Assembly (NCBI RefSeq): GCF_036010485.1
Contig: NZ_CP108568.1
Location: 3,603,001 to 3,667,000, forward strand
Direction of reading: 5' to 3'
From: Streptomyces sp. NBC_01198
GTDB lineage: Bacteria; Actinomycetota; Actinomycetes; Streptomycetales; Streptomycetaceae
Length of the DNA stretch: 64,000 nucleotides
The notes under the pieces were generated by a model that was given only the letters and a program-made list of their open reading frames with translations, was not told the DNA's origin and ran no database searches. The position numbers and the translations under genes were made by a program. This document shows, in pieces, positions 9,310 to 16,838 of this stretch (position 1 is the first letter of the stretch; each line of letters begins with the position of its first letter).

Positions 9310-11709
9310 TCAGGCGGCCACCGTGGAGCCGCTCTCCTCCCGCTGCTGCCCGCCGTCGCCGCCCGCGCCGTCCATGTCGTCGGCGCCGCCCATGGCCACG
9401 CCCCGGCGCTTGGAGATGTAGACCGCGGCCACGATGACCACGATCGACACCCCCGCCACCACGATCCGGACGGCGGGGTTGGCGTCGACGCCGTAGCTGA
9501 ACTTGACCACCGCGGGGGCGATCAGCAGCGCCACCAGATTCATCACCTTCAGCAGCGGGTTGATGGCCGGGCCCGCGGTGTCCTTGAACGGGTCGCCCAC
9601 GGTGTCGCCGATGACGGTCGCCTCGTGCGCCTCGCTTCCCTTGCCGCCGTGATGGCCGTCCTCGACCAGCTTCTTGGCGTTGTCCCACGCCCCGCCGGAG
9701 TTGGCGAGGAACACCGCCATCAAGGTGCCGGCGCCGATCGCCCCGGCCAGATACGACGCCAGCGAGCCGATGCCGAGGCTGAAGCCCACCGCCACCGGTG
9801 CGAGCACCGCGAGCAGGCCTGGCGTGGCGAGCTCCCGCAGCGCGTCCTTGGTGCAGATGTCCACCACCCGGCCGTATTCGGGCAGTTCCGTGCCGTCCAT
9901 GATCCCCGGGTGGTCGTGGAACTGCCGGCGCACCTCGTAGACCACCGCGCCCGCCGACCGGGACACCGCGCTGATCGCCAGGCCCGAGAAGAGGAAGACC
10001 ACCGCCGCGCCGAACAGCAGCCCGACCAGGTTGTTGGGCTGGGAGATGTCCAGCGACAGCCAGCGGGCGTCCCCGGCACCCGGATGCGCCTTGGCGACGG
10101 CCGTGTCGACCGCCTCCTTGAACGAGCCGAACAGCGCGGTCGCCGCCAGCACCGCCGTGGCGATCGCGATGCCCTTGGTGATGGCCTTGGTGGTGTTGCC
10201 GACCGCGTCGAGGTCGGTGAGCACCTGGGCGCCCTCGCCGTGGACGTCGCCGGACATCTCGGCGATGCCCTGCGCGTTGTCGGAGACCGGCCCGAAGGTG
10301 TCCATCGCGACGATGACGCCGACCGTGGTCAGCAGGCCGGTGCCGGCCAGCGCGACCGCGAACAGCGCCAGCCACACCGACGTGCCGCCCAGCAGGAAGG
10401 CGCCGTAGACCGACAGCCCGATCAGCAGCGCCGAGTAGACCGCGGACTCCAGGCCCAGCGAGATGCCGGACAGCACGACGGTGGCGGGGCCGGTCAGCGA
10501 GCTCTTGCCGATGTCGCGGACCGGGCGCCTGGAGGTCTCGGTGAAGTAGCCGGTGAGCTGCTGGATCAGCGCGGCCAGCACGATGCCGATGGCGACCGCC
10601 ACCAGGGCCAGCACCCGCGGGTCTCCGGCGTGCCCGCTGATGTCGGCGCCCACGCCGTCCAGATCGGCGTAGGAGGACGGCAGATAGGCGTAGACGGCCA
10701 CGGCGACACCGACCATCGAGATCACCGCGGAGATGAAGAAGCCGCGGTTGATGGCCGTCATGCCGCTGCGGTCGCTGCGCCGGGGTGCGACGGCGAAGAT
10801 GCCGATCATCGCGGTGAGGACGCCGATCGCCGGGATGAGCAGCGGGAAGGCCAGCCCCGAGTCGCCGAACGCCACCTTGCCGAGGATCAGCGCCGCCACC
10901 AGGGTGACGGCGTAGGACTCGAACAGGTCGGCCGCCATGCCGGCGCAGTCGCCGACGTTGTCGCCCACGTTGTCCGCGATGGTCGCGGCGTTGCGCGGGT
11001 CGTCCTCGGGTATGCCCTGCTCGACCTTGCCGACCAGGTCGGCGCCCACGTCGGCGGCCTTGGTGAAGATCCCGCCGCCGACCCGCATGAACATCGCGAG
11101 CAGCGCCGCGCCGAATCCGAAGCCCTCGAGCACCTTGGGCGCGTCGGCCTTGTAGATCAGCACGACGGCGGACGCGCCGAGCAGGCCGAGTCCCACGGTG
11201 AACATTCCGACGACGCCACCGGTCCTGAATGCGATCTTCATCGCCCGGTGCGAGACGTCGGTCAAATCCGCGGCCGGTTCTCCCGGTTCCGGTGTCGCGG
11301 CTCTCGCCGCCGCGGCGACCCGCACATTGCTGCGGACCGCGAGCCACATTCCGACGTATCCGGTGATCGCCGAGAATCCGGCGCCGACCAGAAAGAAGAT
11401 CGATCGGCCGATACGCTGCGAGGTGTCGTCCGCGGGAAGCAGCATGAGCAGGAAGAACGCTGCGACGGCGAAGACCGCCAGGGTGCGGAACTGCCGTGCG
11501 AGGTAGGCGTTGGCACCTTCCTGCACGGCAGCGGCGATCTTCTTCATACTGTCGGAGCCTTCGTCCGACGCGAGCACTTGACGTACCAACACCGCGGCGA
11601 GCGCCAGGGCGGCCAGTGCGACCACCGCGATGATCCATACGAGCAGGCGGTTTCCGTCAGTCAGTACCGGATCCGCTGCGAGCGTGTGAGGGGTAAGTGG
11701 CCCCGCCAT
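9310..11709 (-). CDS. hppA: membrane-bound proton-translocating pyrophosphatase, K+-independent type
   Basis: Hydrolyses pyrophosphate and pumps H+ across the membrane; 799 residues with about 16 membrane segments. The substrate loop is present (DVGADLVGKVEQGIPEDDPR) with NVGDNVGDCAGMAADLFESY after it, and a second conserved loop DNAQGIAEMSGDV. In GNTTKAITKG the lysine replaces the alanine found in K+-requiring enzymes, so this should be the K+-independent subclass (established family rule). ATG at 11709 is preceded by a strong AAGGAGG. In known Streptomyces genomes hppA lies next to the bldG cluster, as here. The C-terminal 40 residues are Gly/Asp-rich and variable. Confidence 0.97.
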   Translation of the reverse strand: MAGPLTPHTLAADPVLTDGNRLLVWIIAVVALAALALAAVLVRQVLASDEGSDSMKKIAAAVQEGANAYLARQFRTLAVFAVAAFFLLMLLPADDTSQRIGRSIFFLVGAGFSAITGYVGMWLAVRSNVRVAAAARAATPEPGEPAADLTDVSHRAMKIAFRTGGVVGMFTVGLGLLGASAVVLIYKADAPKVLEGFGFGAALLAMFMRVGGGIFTKAADVGADLVGKVEQGIPEDDPRNAATIADNVGDNVGDCAGMAADLFESYAVTLVAALILGKVAFGDSGLAFPLLIPAIGVLTAMIGIFAVAPRRSDRSGMTAINRGFFISAVISMVGVAVAVYAYLPSSYADLDGVGADISGHAGDPRVLALVAVAIGIVLAALIQQLTGYFTETSRRPVRDIGKSSLTGPATVVLSGISLGLESAVYSALLIGLSVYGAFLLGGTSVWLALFAVALAGTGLLTTVGVIVAMDTFGPVSDNAQGIAEMSGDVHGEGAQVLTDLDAVGNTTKAITKGIAIATAVLAATALFGSFKEAVDTAVAKAHPGAGDARWLSLDISQPNNLVGLLFGAAVVFLFSGLAISAVSRSAGAVVYEVRRQFHDHPGIMDGTELPEYGRVVDICTKDALRELATPGLLAVLAPVAVGFSLGIGSLASYLAGAIGAGTLMAVFLANSGGAWDNAKKLVEDGHHGGKGSEAHEATVIGDTVGDPFKDTAGPAINPLLKVMNLVALLIAPAVVKFSYGVDANPAVRIVVAGVSIVVIVAAVYISKRRGVAMGGADDMDGAGGDGGQQREESGSTVAA

Positions 11710-11978
11710 TCGTCCTCCTTGACGTTTGGCGCATGGGCGTGCGGCTCCTACGGCTCGACAAAGCCGCGACGCTCAGGCGAGCTGAGCAAGATGGACGGAT
11801 TGTAGGGAGCCGCAGAAGATCAAAAAAGGGTGCCCGCCGGGAATTCCCACGGTAATTGCACAGCCGGGCATTCCGGCAGGCAAGATCACCGGCCGGGCAC
11901 GGGTGGTCACCGGACGGCGGAAAGGACGGCTTTCCGGCGGATTGCGAACGCGGGTCCGGGTCCGGCCCGGACCTGCTC

Positions 11979-12392
11979 TCAGACCGTCGTGGTCGGCCAG
12001 CTCATGCGGATCACTCCGCCGGCGGCACCCTCGATGACCTCGACGTCGTCCACCAGACCGCTGATCACGGCCAGGCCCATCTCACCCTCGTCGTCGGCGG
12101 CCTCGTCCGCGCCGGTGTCCGACGAGGAGCCGGAGGCGTTGCCGGGGACCTCGTCGGCGACCTCGATGGAGAACTTCTTCTCGTCCTCGTTGAGCATCAC
12201 CCGCACCGGCGCCTCGACGCCGTTGCTGCGGTGCAGTCCGACGGCCCGGCTGCAGGCCTCGCCCACCGCGAGCCGCACCTCGTCGAGAGCCGCCTCGTCC
12301 ACCCCCGCCCGGCGCGCCACGGCAGCCGCCACGAGCCGTGCTGTGCGCACATGCTCCGGCTGGGCGCTGAAGAGCAGTTCTACGGTGGGCAT
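11979..12392 (-). CDS. anti-sigma factor / serine kinase, RsbW-SpoIIAB-like (bldG partner)
   Basis: 137 residues, a histidine-kinase-like (GHKL) ATPase of the anti-sigma type. The N box is seen in EVRLAVGEACSRAVGLH (about 40-56) and the G box region in GEMGLAVISGLVDDVEV (about 101-117). A Ser/Asp-rich insert (about 84-100, GSSSDTGADEAADD) lies between them. The asparagine expected in a classical N box (EAVTNA) is replaced by Ser/Arg, which is worth noting. It lies 81 bases downstream of bldG on the same strand; in S. coelicolor the equivalent gene is co-transcribed with bldG and its product is the anti-sigma partner of BldG. A hairpin lies between the two genes. Confidence 0.9.
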   Translation of the reverse strand: MPTVELLFSAQPEHVRTARLVAAAVARRAGVDEAALDEVRLAVGEACSRAVGLHRSNGVEAPVRVMLNEDEKKFSIEVADEVPGNASGSSSDTGADEAADDEGEMGLAVISGLVDDVEVIEGAAGGVIRMSWPTTTV

Positions 12393-12425
12393 GGCCTCCC
12401 CCTCGGTTCTTGGGTGGGCATCACA

Positions 12426-12456
12426 GGGGTCCGGACGGTGTCCCGTCCGGTACCCC
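12426..12456 (-). terminator. hairpin between bldG and the anti-sigma gene
   Basis: Near-perfect inverted repeat: GGGGTCCGGACGG, loop TGTC, CCGTCCGG-T-ACCCC. It sits 18 bases after the bldG stop and 34 bases before the downstream start codon. It is probably a partial terminator or processing site that lets bldG be made both alone and together with the next gene, as is known for S. coelicolor bldG. Confidence 0.7.
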
Positions 12457-12471
12457 TTCGCTCGGGCGAAG
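12456..12471 (-). terminator. small hairpin right after the bldG stop codon
   Basis: CTTCGC-TCGG-GCGAAG, a 6-bp stem with a 4-base loop, starting 2 bases after the stop. It stacks directly on the larger hairpin at 12426-12456. It could stabilise the 3' end of a monocistronic bldG transcript. Confidence 0.5.
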
Positions 12472-12473
12472 AA

Positions 12474-12815
12474 TCAGTCGGTCGCCGCGACAGCCTCGTC
12501 GACCGAGGTGTGAATCGGGAACACCTTGGTCAGACCGGTGATACGGAAAATCTTCAGGATGCGCTCCTGGTTGCACACCAGTCGCAGCGACCCCTCATGC
12601 GCGCGCACCCGCTTGAGGCCGCCGACGAGCACACCCAGTCCGGTGGAGTCGAGGAAATCGACTCCTTCCATGTCCACGACCAGGTGGTAACTCCCGTCGT
12701 TCACGAGCTCCACCAGCTGCTCACGCAGCTTGGGCGCGGTGTACACATCAATCTCGCCGCCGACCTCGACGATCGTGCGATCGCCGACGGTTCGGGTCGA
12801 CAGGGACAGGTCCAC
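12474..12815 (-). CDS. bldG: BldG, anti-sigma factor antagonist
   Basis: 113 residues, the same length as S. coelicolor BldG, a STAS-domain protein required for aerial mycelium formation and antibiotic production. It acts by binding anti-sigma factors and is switched by phosphorylation. The phospho-acceptor is Ser57 in [14 protein letters not shown]. The start is GTG at 12815, preceded by GGAGG seven bases upstream, giving [14 protein letters not shown] as the known protein begins. The open frame continues upstream, but that stretch is the repetitive leader. The sequence is nearly identical to what I remember for BldG throughout. The upstream gene is divergent. Confidence 0.97.
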   Translation of the reverse strand: MDLSLSTRTVGDRTIVEVGGEIDVYTAPKLREQLVELVNDGSYHLVVDMEGVDFLDSTGLGVLVGGLKRVRAHEGSLRLVCNQERILKIFRITGLTKVFPIHTSVDEAVAATD

Positions 12816-12852
12816 GGATCCTCCAGCACCTTGCATCGACGCGGCTCCCCCG

Positions 12853-12903
12853 GGGGCCTCCCCACCGAGGAGTAGGGGCCTTCCCACCGAAGGTAGGGGA
12901 AGG
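12853..12903 (-). repeat. tandem imperfect hairpin repeats in the bldG leader
   Basis: Two adjacent copies of a roughly 23-base unit, CCTCCCCACCGAGGAGTAGG and CTTCCCACCGAAGGTAGGGG. Each can fold on itself; the second forms CCTTCCC...GGGAAGG at 12879-12903. They lie 40-90 bases upstream of the bldG start codon, inside or next to its 5' leader. They may affect transcript stability or bind a regulator. Confidence 0.6.
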
Positions 12904-12997
12904 ACCGGCAGCCGCGATGGCATTCAATCACTTCGCAGTGGGCCAGCACGACGCCTTACTGCGTTTGTCCGTCACGCCGGTGACACACTGAGTGCCG

Positions 12998-15628
12998 ATG
13001 GCCCAGGATCATCTTCCGCAGTCGGCGCACGGTCGCCCGTCCCCCCGCACCGCTCTGGAGCGGCTTGCCACGGGGGCAGACCGGTTTGCACGCATCACCC
13101 ATACGGAGCACCTGCCCCCGCGGGTCGGACGTCATGCATCCTGGCCGGAGGGCATCAGGCCGGAGGTCGTGGCGGCCATCGCCGCCGGCGGGATCGACCA
13201 TCCGTGGGAGCACCAGGCCCGCGCGGCGGAGCACGCCACCCGCGGCGAGTCGGTGGTGGTCGCCACCGGCACCGCGTCCGGCAAGTCGCTGGGCTATCTG
13301 GCGCCGGTGCTCAGCGCGCTGCTGGACGGTGTCGACTCGCCGGGCGCCGGCGGGCGTGGCGCCACCGCGCTGTACCTGGCGCCCACCAAGGCGCTCGCCG
13401 CCGACCAGCGGCGGGCCGTGAGCGCGCTGGCCGCGCCGCTGGGCACCGCGATCCGGCCCGCGGTCTACGACGGGGACACACCCGTCGAGGAGCGCGAGTG
13501 GGTCAGGCAGTACGCCACGTATGTGCTCACCAACCCGGACATGCTGCACCGCGGCATCCTTCCCGGGCACGCCCGCTGGTCCTCCTTCCTGCGCCATCTG
13601 CGCTACGTCGTGATCGACGAGTGCCACACCTACCGCGGTGTCTTCGGCTCGCACGTCGCCCAGGTGCTGCGCCGGCTGCGGCGGATCTGCGCCCGCTACG
13701 GTGCCGAGCCGGTCTTCCTGCTCGCCTCCGCCACCTCCGCCGACCCGGCGCGTGCCGCCACCCGGCTGACCGGGGTGCCGGTCGCCGAGGTCACCGACGA
13801 CGCCTCGCCGCGCGGCGAGCTCGCCTTCGCCCTGTGGGAGCCGCCGCTGACCCGGCTGTCCGGCGAGCACGGGGCCCCGGTACGCCGCACCGCCACCGCC
13901 GAGGCCGCCGAACTGCTGACCGACCTGGTGCTCCAGGGTGTCCGCACGGTCGCCTTCGTCCGCTCCCGGCGTGGCGCGGAGATGGTCGCGGTGATCGCGC
14001 AGGAACGTCTCGCCGAGATCGACCGCTCGCTGCCGTCCCGGGTCGCCGCCTACCGCGGCGGCTACCTGCCCGAGGAGCGCCGCGCCCTCGAACGCGACCT
14101 GCACTCCGGCCGGCTGCTCGGCCTCGCCTCCACCTCCGCGCTGGAACTCGGCGTGGACATCTCCGGGCTCGACGCCGTCATCCTGGCCGGCTTCCCCGGC
14201 ACCCGCGCCTCGCTGTGGCAGCAGGCCGGCCGGGCGGGGCGCTCGGGGCAGGGCGCGCTCGCGGTGATGGTCGGCCGCGACGACCCGCTCGACACGTATC
14301 TCGTCCACCACCCCGAGGCGATCTTCGAGCAGCCGGTCGAATCCACCGTCCTGGACCCGGACAATCCGTACGTCCTCGCGCCGCACCTGTGCGCGGCCGC
14401 CGCCGAGCTCCCGCTCACCGAGGACGACCTGCTGCTCTTCGGCCCCGAGGCGCCCGCGCTGGTCGCCCAGCTGGAACGGCGCGGGCTGCTGCGGCGCCGC
14501 GCCACCGGCTGGTACTGGACCCGCAGGGAGCGGGCAGCCGACCTCACCGACATCCGCGGCGAGGGCGGCAAGCCGGTCCAGGTCGTGGAGTCCTCGACCG
14601 GGCGGCTGCTCGGCACGGTGGACGCCTCCTCGGCCCACACCGCGGTGCACGACGGGGCCGTCCACCTCCACCAGGGCCGCAGCTACCTGGTCGAACGGCT
14701 CGACCTGGACGACAGCGTCGCCCTGGTCGCCCGCACCGACCCGCCCTACTCCACGATGGCGCGCGACACCACGGCCATCCGGGTCCTCTCCGCCGACATC
14801 GAGGAGCCGTGGGGGCAGGCCCGCATACACTTCGGCTCCGTCGAGGTCACCCACCAGGTGGTCTCCTACCTGCGCCGCCGGCTGCTGACGGGCGAGGTCC
14901 TCGGCGAGACCAAGCTCGACCTGCCGCCGCGCACCCTGCGCACCCGGGCCGTCTGGTGGACGGTCACCGACGAGCAGCTGGACGCCGCAGGCATCCACCC
15001 GGAGGAGCTGCCCGGCGCCCTGCACGCCGCCGAGCACGCCTCCATCGGCCTCCTGCCGCTCTTCGCCACCTGCGACCGCTGGGACATCGGCGGCGTGTCC
15101 GTACCGCTGCACGCGGACACCGGCCTCCCCACGGTCTTCGTCTACGACGGCCATCCGGGCGGCGCGGGCTTCGCCGAGCGCGCGTTCCACACCGCGCGCA
15201 GCTGGCTCACCGCCACCCGCGAGGCCATCGCGGCCTGCGAATGCGACTTCGGCTGCCCCTCCTGCGTCCAGTCCCCCAAGTGCGGCAACGGCAACGACCC
15301 CCTGGACAAGGCCGCCGCGATCCGCCTCCTGGACTGCCTCCTGTCCGCAGCCCCCACCCCCGGCTCCGGGCCAGGCCCCGACGCTGCCCTGCCCGCGCAG
15401 GGCGGCGAACCGGCCGCCGGGGACCCGCCGGGCGGCGAGGACGGCGCTCACGGTCCCGCCGGAGGCCGCGCTCTCCCCGGCCATGGCGGCGTCATGGCCG
15501 GGGACCCCCAGGGCAGCCAGGACGGCGCTCACAGTCCCGCCGGAGGCCGCGCAGCCCGCGACGCCCTGCCCGGGCCCTCGCGGCCGCCCGAGGGCGCGGA
15601 CAGCGAGCGCCGGGGCGGCGTCGAATGA
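12998..15628 (+). CDS. DEAH-box helicase with C-terminal DUF1998/zinc module (helicase/secretion neighbourhood)
   Basis: About 876 residues from ATG at 12998 (GTG at 12992 is an alternative); neither has a ribosome-binding site. Superfamily 2 ATP-dependent helicase: Walker A ATGTASGKSLGYL (about 86-98), motif II as DECH in YVVIDECHTYRG (about 207), motif III SATSADP, and motif VI QQAGRAGRSGQGAL. The C-terminal module ends with a four-cysteine cluster CECDFGCPSCVQSPKCGNG (about 747-765), as in the MrfA-type repair helicases. The last 90 residues are a Gly/Pro/Ala-rich tail with an internal duplication, longer than I expect for the family. It is divergent from bldG and converges tail-to-tail on the Tad operon, the arrangement that names the family. 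Confidence 0.93.
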   Translation: MAQDHLPQSAHGRPSPRTALERLATGADRFARITHTEHLPPRVGRHASWPEGIRPEVVAAIAAGGIDHPWEHQARAAEHATRGESVVVATGTASGKSLGYLAPVLSALLDGVDSPGAGGRGATALYLAPTKALAADQRRAVSALAAPLGTAIRPAVYDGDTPVEEREWVRQYATYVLTNPDMLHRGILPGHARWSSFLRHLRYVVIDECHTYRGVFGSHVAQVLRRLRRICARYGAEPVFLLASATSADPARAATRLTGVPVAEVTDDASPRGELAFALWEPPLTRLSGEHGAPVRRTATAEAAELLTDLVLQGVRTVAFVRSRRGAEMVAVIAQERLAEIDRSLPSRVAAYRGGYLPEERRALERDLHSGRLLGLASTSALELGVDISGLDAVILAGFPGTRASLWQQAGRAGRSGQGALAVMVGRDDPLDTYLVHHPEAIFEQPVESTVLDPDNPYVLAPHLCAAAAELPLTEDDLLLFGPEAPALVAQLERRGLLRRRATGWYWTRRERAADLTDIRGEGGKPVQVVESSTGRLLGTVDASSAHTAVHDGAVHLHQGRSYLVERLDLDDSVALVARTDPPYSTMARDTTAIRVLSADIEEPWGQARIHFGSVEVTHQVVSYLRRRLLTGEVLGETKLDLPPRTLRTRAVWWTVTDEQLDAAGIHPEELPGALHAAEHASIGLLPLFATCDRWDIGGVSVPLHADTGLPTVFVYDGHPGGAGFAERAFHTARSWLTATREAIAACECDFGCPSCVQSPKCGNGNDPLDKAAAIRLLDCLLSAAPTPGSGPGPDAALPAQGGEPAAGDPPGGEDGAHGPAGGRALPGHGGVMAGDPQGSQDGAHSPAGGRAARDALPGPSRPPEGADSERRGGVE
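15430..15547 (+). repeat. 81-base spaced duplication in the helicase 3' tail
   Basis: GAGGACGGCGCTCACGGTCC (about 15436) and CAGGACGGCGCTCACAGTCC (about 15517), each followed by CGCCGGAGGCCGCG, form a direct repeat with an 81-base period. It encodes the repeated DGAH-PAGGRA motif of the tail and lies opposite the end of the TadE-like gene. Confidence 0.7.
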
Positions 15629-15952
15629 CGGGCCCGCGCGGGAGCGCACCCTGGCTCCGCCGACTTCGGCCACCACGTCGGAGACCTCGCCGGTGACCGC
15701 GCAGGCGGCCAGCCGGACGCCCTGGGCCTCCGCAACCTCGGCAGCCAGCGCGCAGGCCCTGCTGCGGCCGTCCAGGGCGTGGTCGGCCGCCGCCAGGGCC
15801 GCGAGATCCGCTGCGGCCCCGGCCCGGTGCCGCAGCAGGACCGCCTGGCCGAGGAACAGCGCTGTCGCGAAGACGGTCAGCAGCACGGCGACGATCCCCA
15901 GCGACCACACCGTGGCCGATCCCCGGTCGCCCTGGCGCCCGGGCCCGGTCAT
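15587..15952 (-). CDS. TadE-like pseudopilin of the helicase/secretion neighbourhood; no stop codon in place
   Basis: Starts at ATG 15952, overlapping the previous gene's stop by 4 bases. The N-terminus GDRGSATVWSLGIVAVLLTV is a TadE-type cleavage site and membrane helix, followed by LGQAVLLRHRAGAAADLAALAAADHAL and a cysteine pair (SRACALAAEVAEAQ, RLAACAV). These are hallmarks of the Rv3654c-like family, normally about 85-130 residues. Similarity fades near residue 122 (about 15587). Unusually, the frame stays open for 998 codons, down to 12956, antisense to the entire helicase gene. The end given here is where family-like sequence stops, not a stop codon. Either the stop was lost or there is a frameshift. 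Confidence 0.75.
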
Positions 15953-16449
15953 GGCCCGTCACCCCCGCCCACCGTGTCCTCGGCCAGGGCGGCGGCGCGC
16001 GCCTTCAACGTGACGGGGAAGTGCGGCCAGGGCACGGTGACCCGCACGGTGACGAGGTCACCCTCCCGGCCCGCGCTCACCCGCGCCCCGGACGGCGCGG
16101 CCGCCCGCGCGACCTTGACCACGTCGGGGGCCGGCTCCGACCTGGCCGCCGCCCGCGCCCCGGCCCGGGCCGCGTCCACGCACTCGACCTGCGCCCCCAC
16201 CGCCGCCACGCCCCAGACCAGCAGCCCGGCGAGCACCACCAGCACCGGGATGGTCATCGCGGTCTCCGCGGTGACGTACCCGCGCTCGTCCCGCCCGACG
16301 GATGCGGATCCGCGGCCTGGGGCCGGGCCGGGGCTGGGGTTTGGGCCGGGGCTGGGGTTTGGGCCGGGCCGCGGGCCCGGACCCGGCTGCGCGCCGGGGC
16401 CGGATCCGGGACCTGTGCGTCGACCTGCGCGCCGGTCAGAACGACGCAT
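15949..16449 (-). CDS. TadE family pseudopilin
   Basis: 166 residues from ATG at 16449. Residues 1-48 are Pro/Gly-rich with a repeated PNPSPG motif, encoded by an 18-base repeat. The TadE domain starts at DERGYVTAETAMTIPVLVVL (about 53-72): the Glu five residues into the hydrophobic segment is the prepilin-type signature. The rest matches the family (VECVDAARAGARAAARSE). It overlaps the pilin-like gene upstream by 14 bases and the second TadE-like gene downstream by 4 bases, so all are one transcript. A minor pseudopilin of the Tad/Flp pilus or secretion machine. Confidence 0.88.
   Translation of the reverse strand: MRRSDRRAGRRTGPGSGPGAQPGPGPRPGPNPSPGPNPSPGPAPGRGSASVGRDERGYVTAETAMTIPVLVVLAGLLVWGVAAVGAQVECVDAARAGARAAARSEPAPDVVKVARAAAPSGARVSAGREGDLVTVRVTVPWPHFPVTLKARAAALAEDTVGGGDGP
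16328..16372 (+). repeat. 18-bp tandem repeat in the tadE N-terminus
   Basis: GGGGCTGGGGTTTGGGCC occurs twice in tandem with partial copies on both sides. On the coding (minus) strand it encodes the PNPSPG repeats. Copy number is likely to vary between strains. Confidence 0.75.
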
Positions 16450-16720
16450 GGAGTGCCTTCTCGATCACCGCGGTGAGCGCGGACCGCACGGGCCCGCTGG
16501 TCACGATCTTGTAGAGCACCGCCGCGAAGCCGCACGCGGCGATCGTCCCGACGGCGTATTCCGCGGTGCTCATACCCGCCTCCGCGGCCGCCCGGCAGCT
16601 GCGCATCCTGCGGTCCCACCACGCCGGGCGGCGGCGGGCGCCGATCCTGCGGCTGTTCAGGTCGAGTGGCTGCGGCACGGTCTTCTTCGCCGCGGTGACC
16701 TTGGTAATGGTCATGATCAT
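16436..16720 (-). CDS. DUF4244 Flp-pilin-like protein
   Basis: 94 residues. The C-terminal half AEAGMSTAEYAVGTIAACGF (about 46-65) is the DUF4244/Flp pilin signature: a Gly followed by a residue pattern with Glu at +5 and a hydrophobic helix, the form cut by a prepilin peptidase. The N-terminal 45 residues are basic. It is probably the major pilin-like subunit of the Tad system encoded here. ATG at 16720 follows an AGGAGG-like site (GGAGGAAATGATCATG region). It lies 118 bases downstream of the tadBC gene and overlaps tadE. Confidence 0.88.
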   Translation of the reverse strand: MIMTITKVTAAKKTVPQPLDLNSRRIGARRRPAWWDRRMRSCRAAAEAGMSTAEYAVGTIAACGFAAVLYKIVTSGPVRSALTAVIEKALHASF

Positions 16721-16838
16721 TTCCTCCTGTTGTGGTTGTTCTCTGGGCCGGTCCGGGACCCGCCCAGGACCGATTCGGGGCGCACGGAACCACGCCCCCT
16801 GGGTGTGTGAATTCAGTGGCGGCCTGCGCCGGGCGGCG

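Noticed and set aside
16311-16440. Pro/Gly-rich repeat as a collagen-like protein
   Set aside because: The pattern is PNPSPG, not GXY, and is only the N-terminal extension of TadE.
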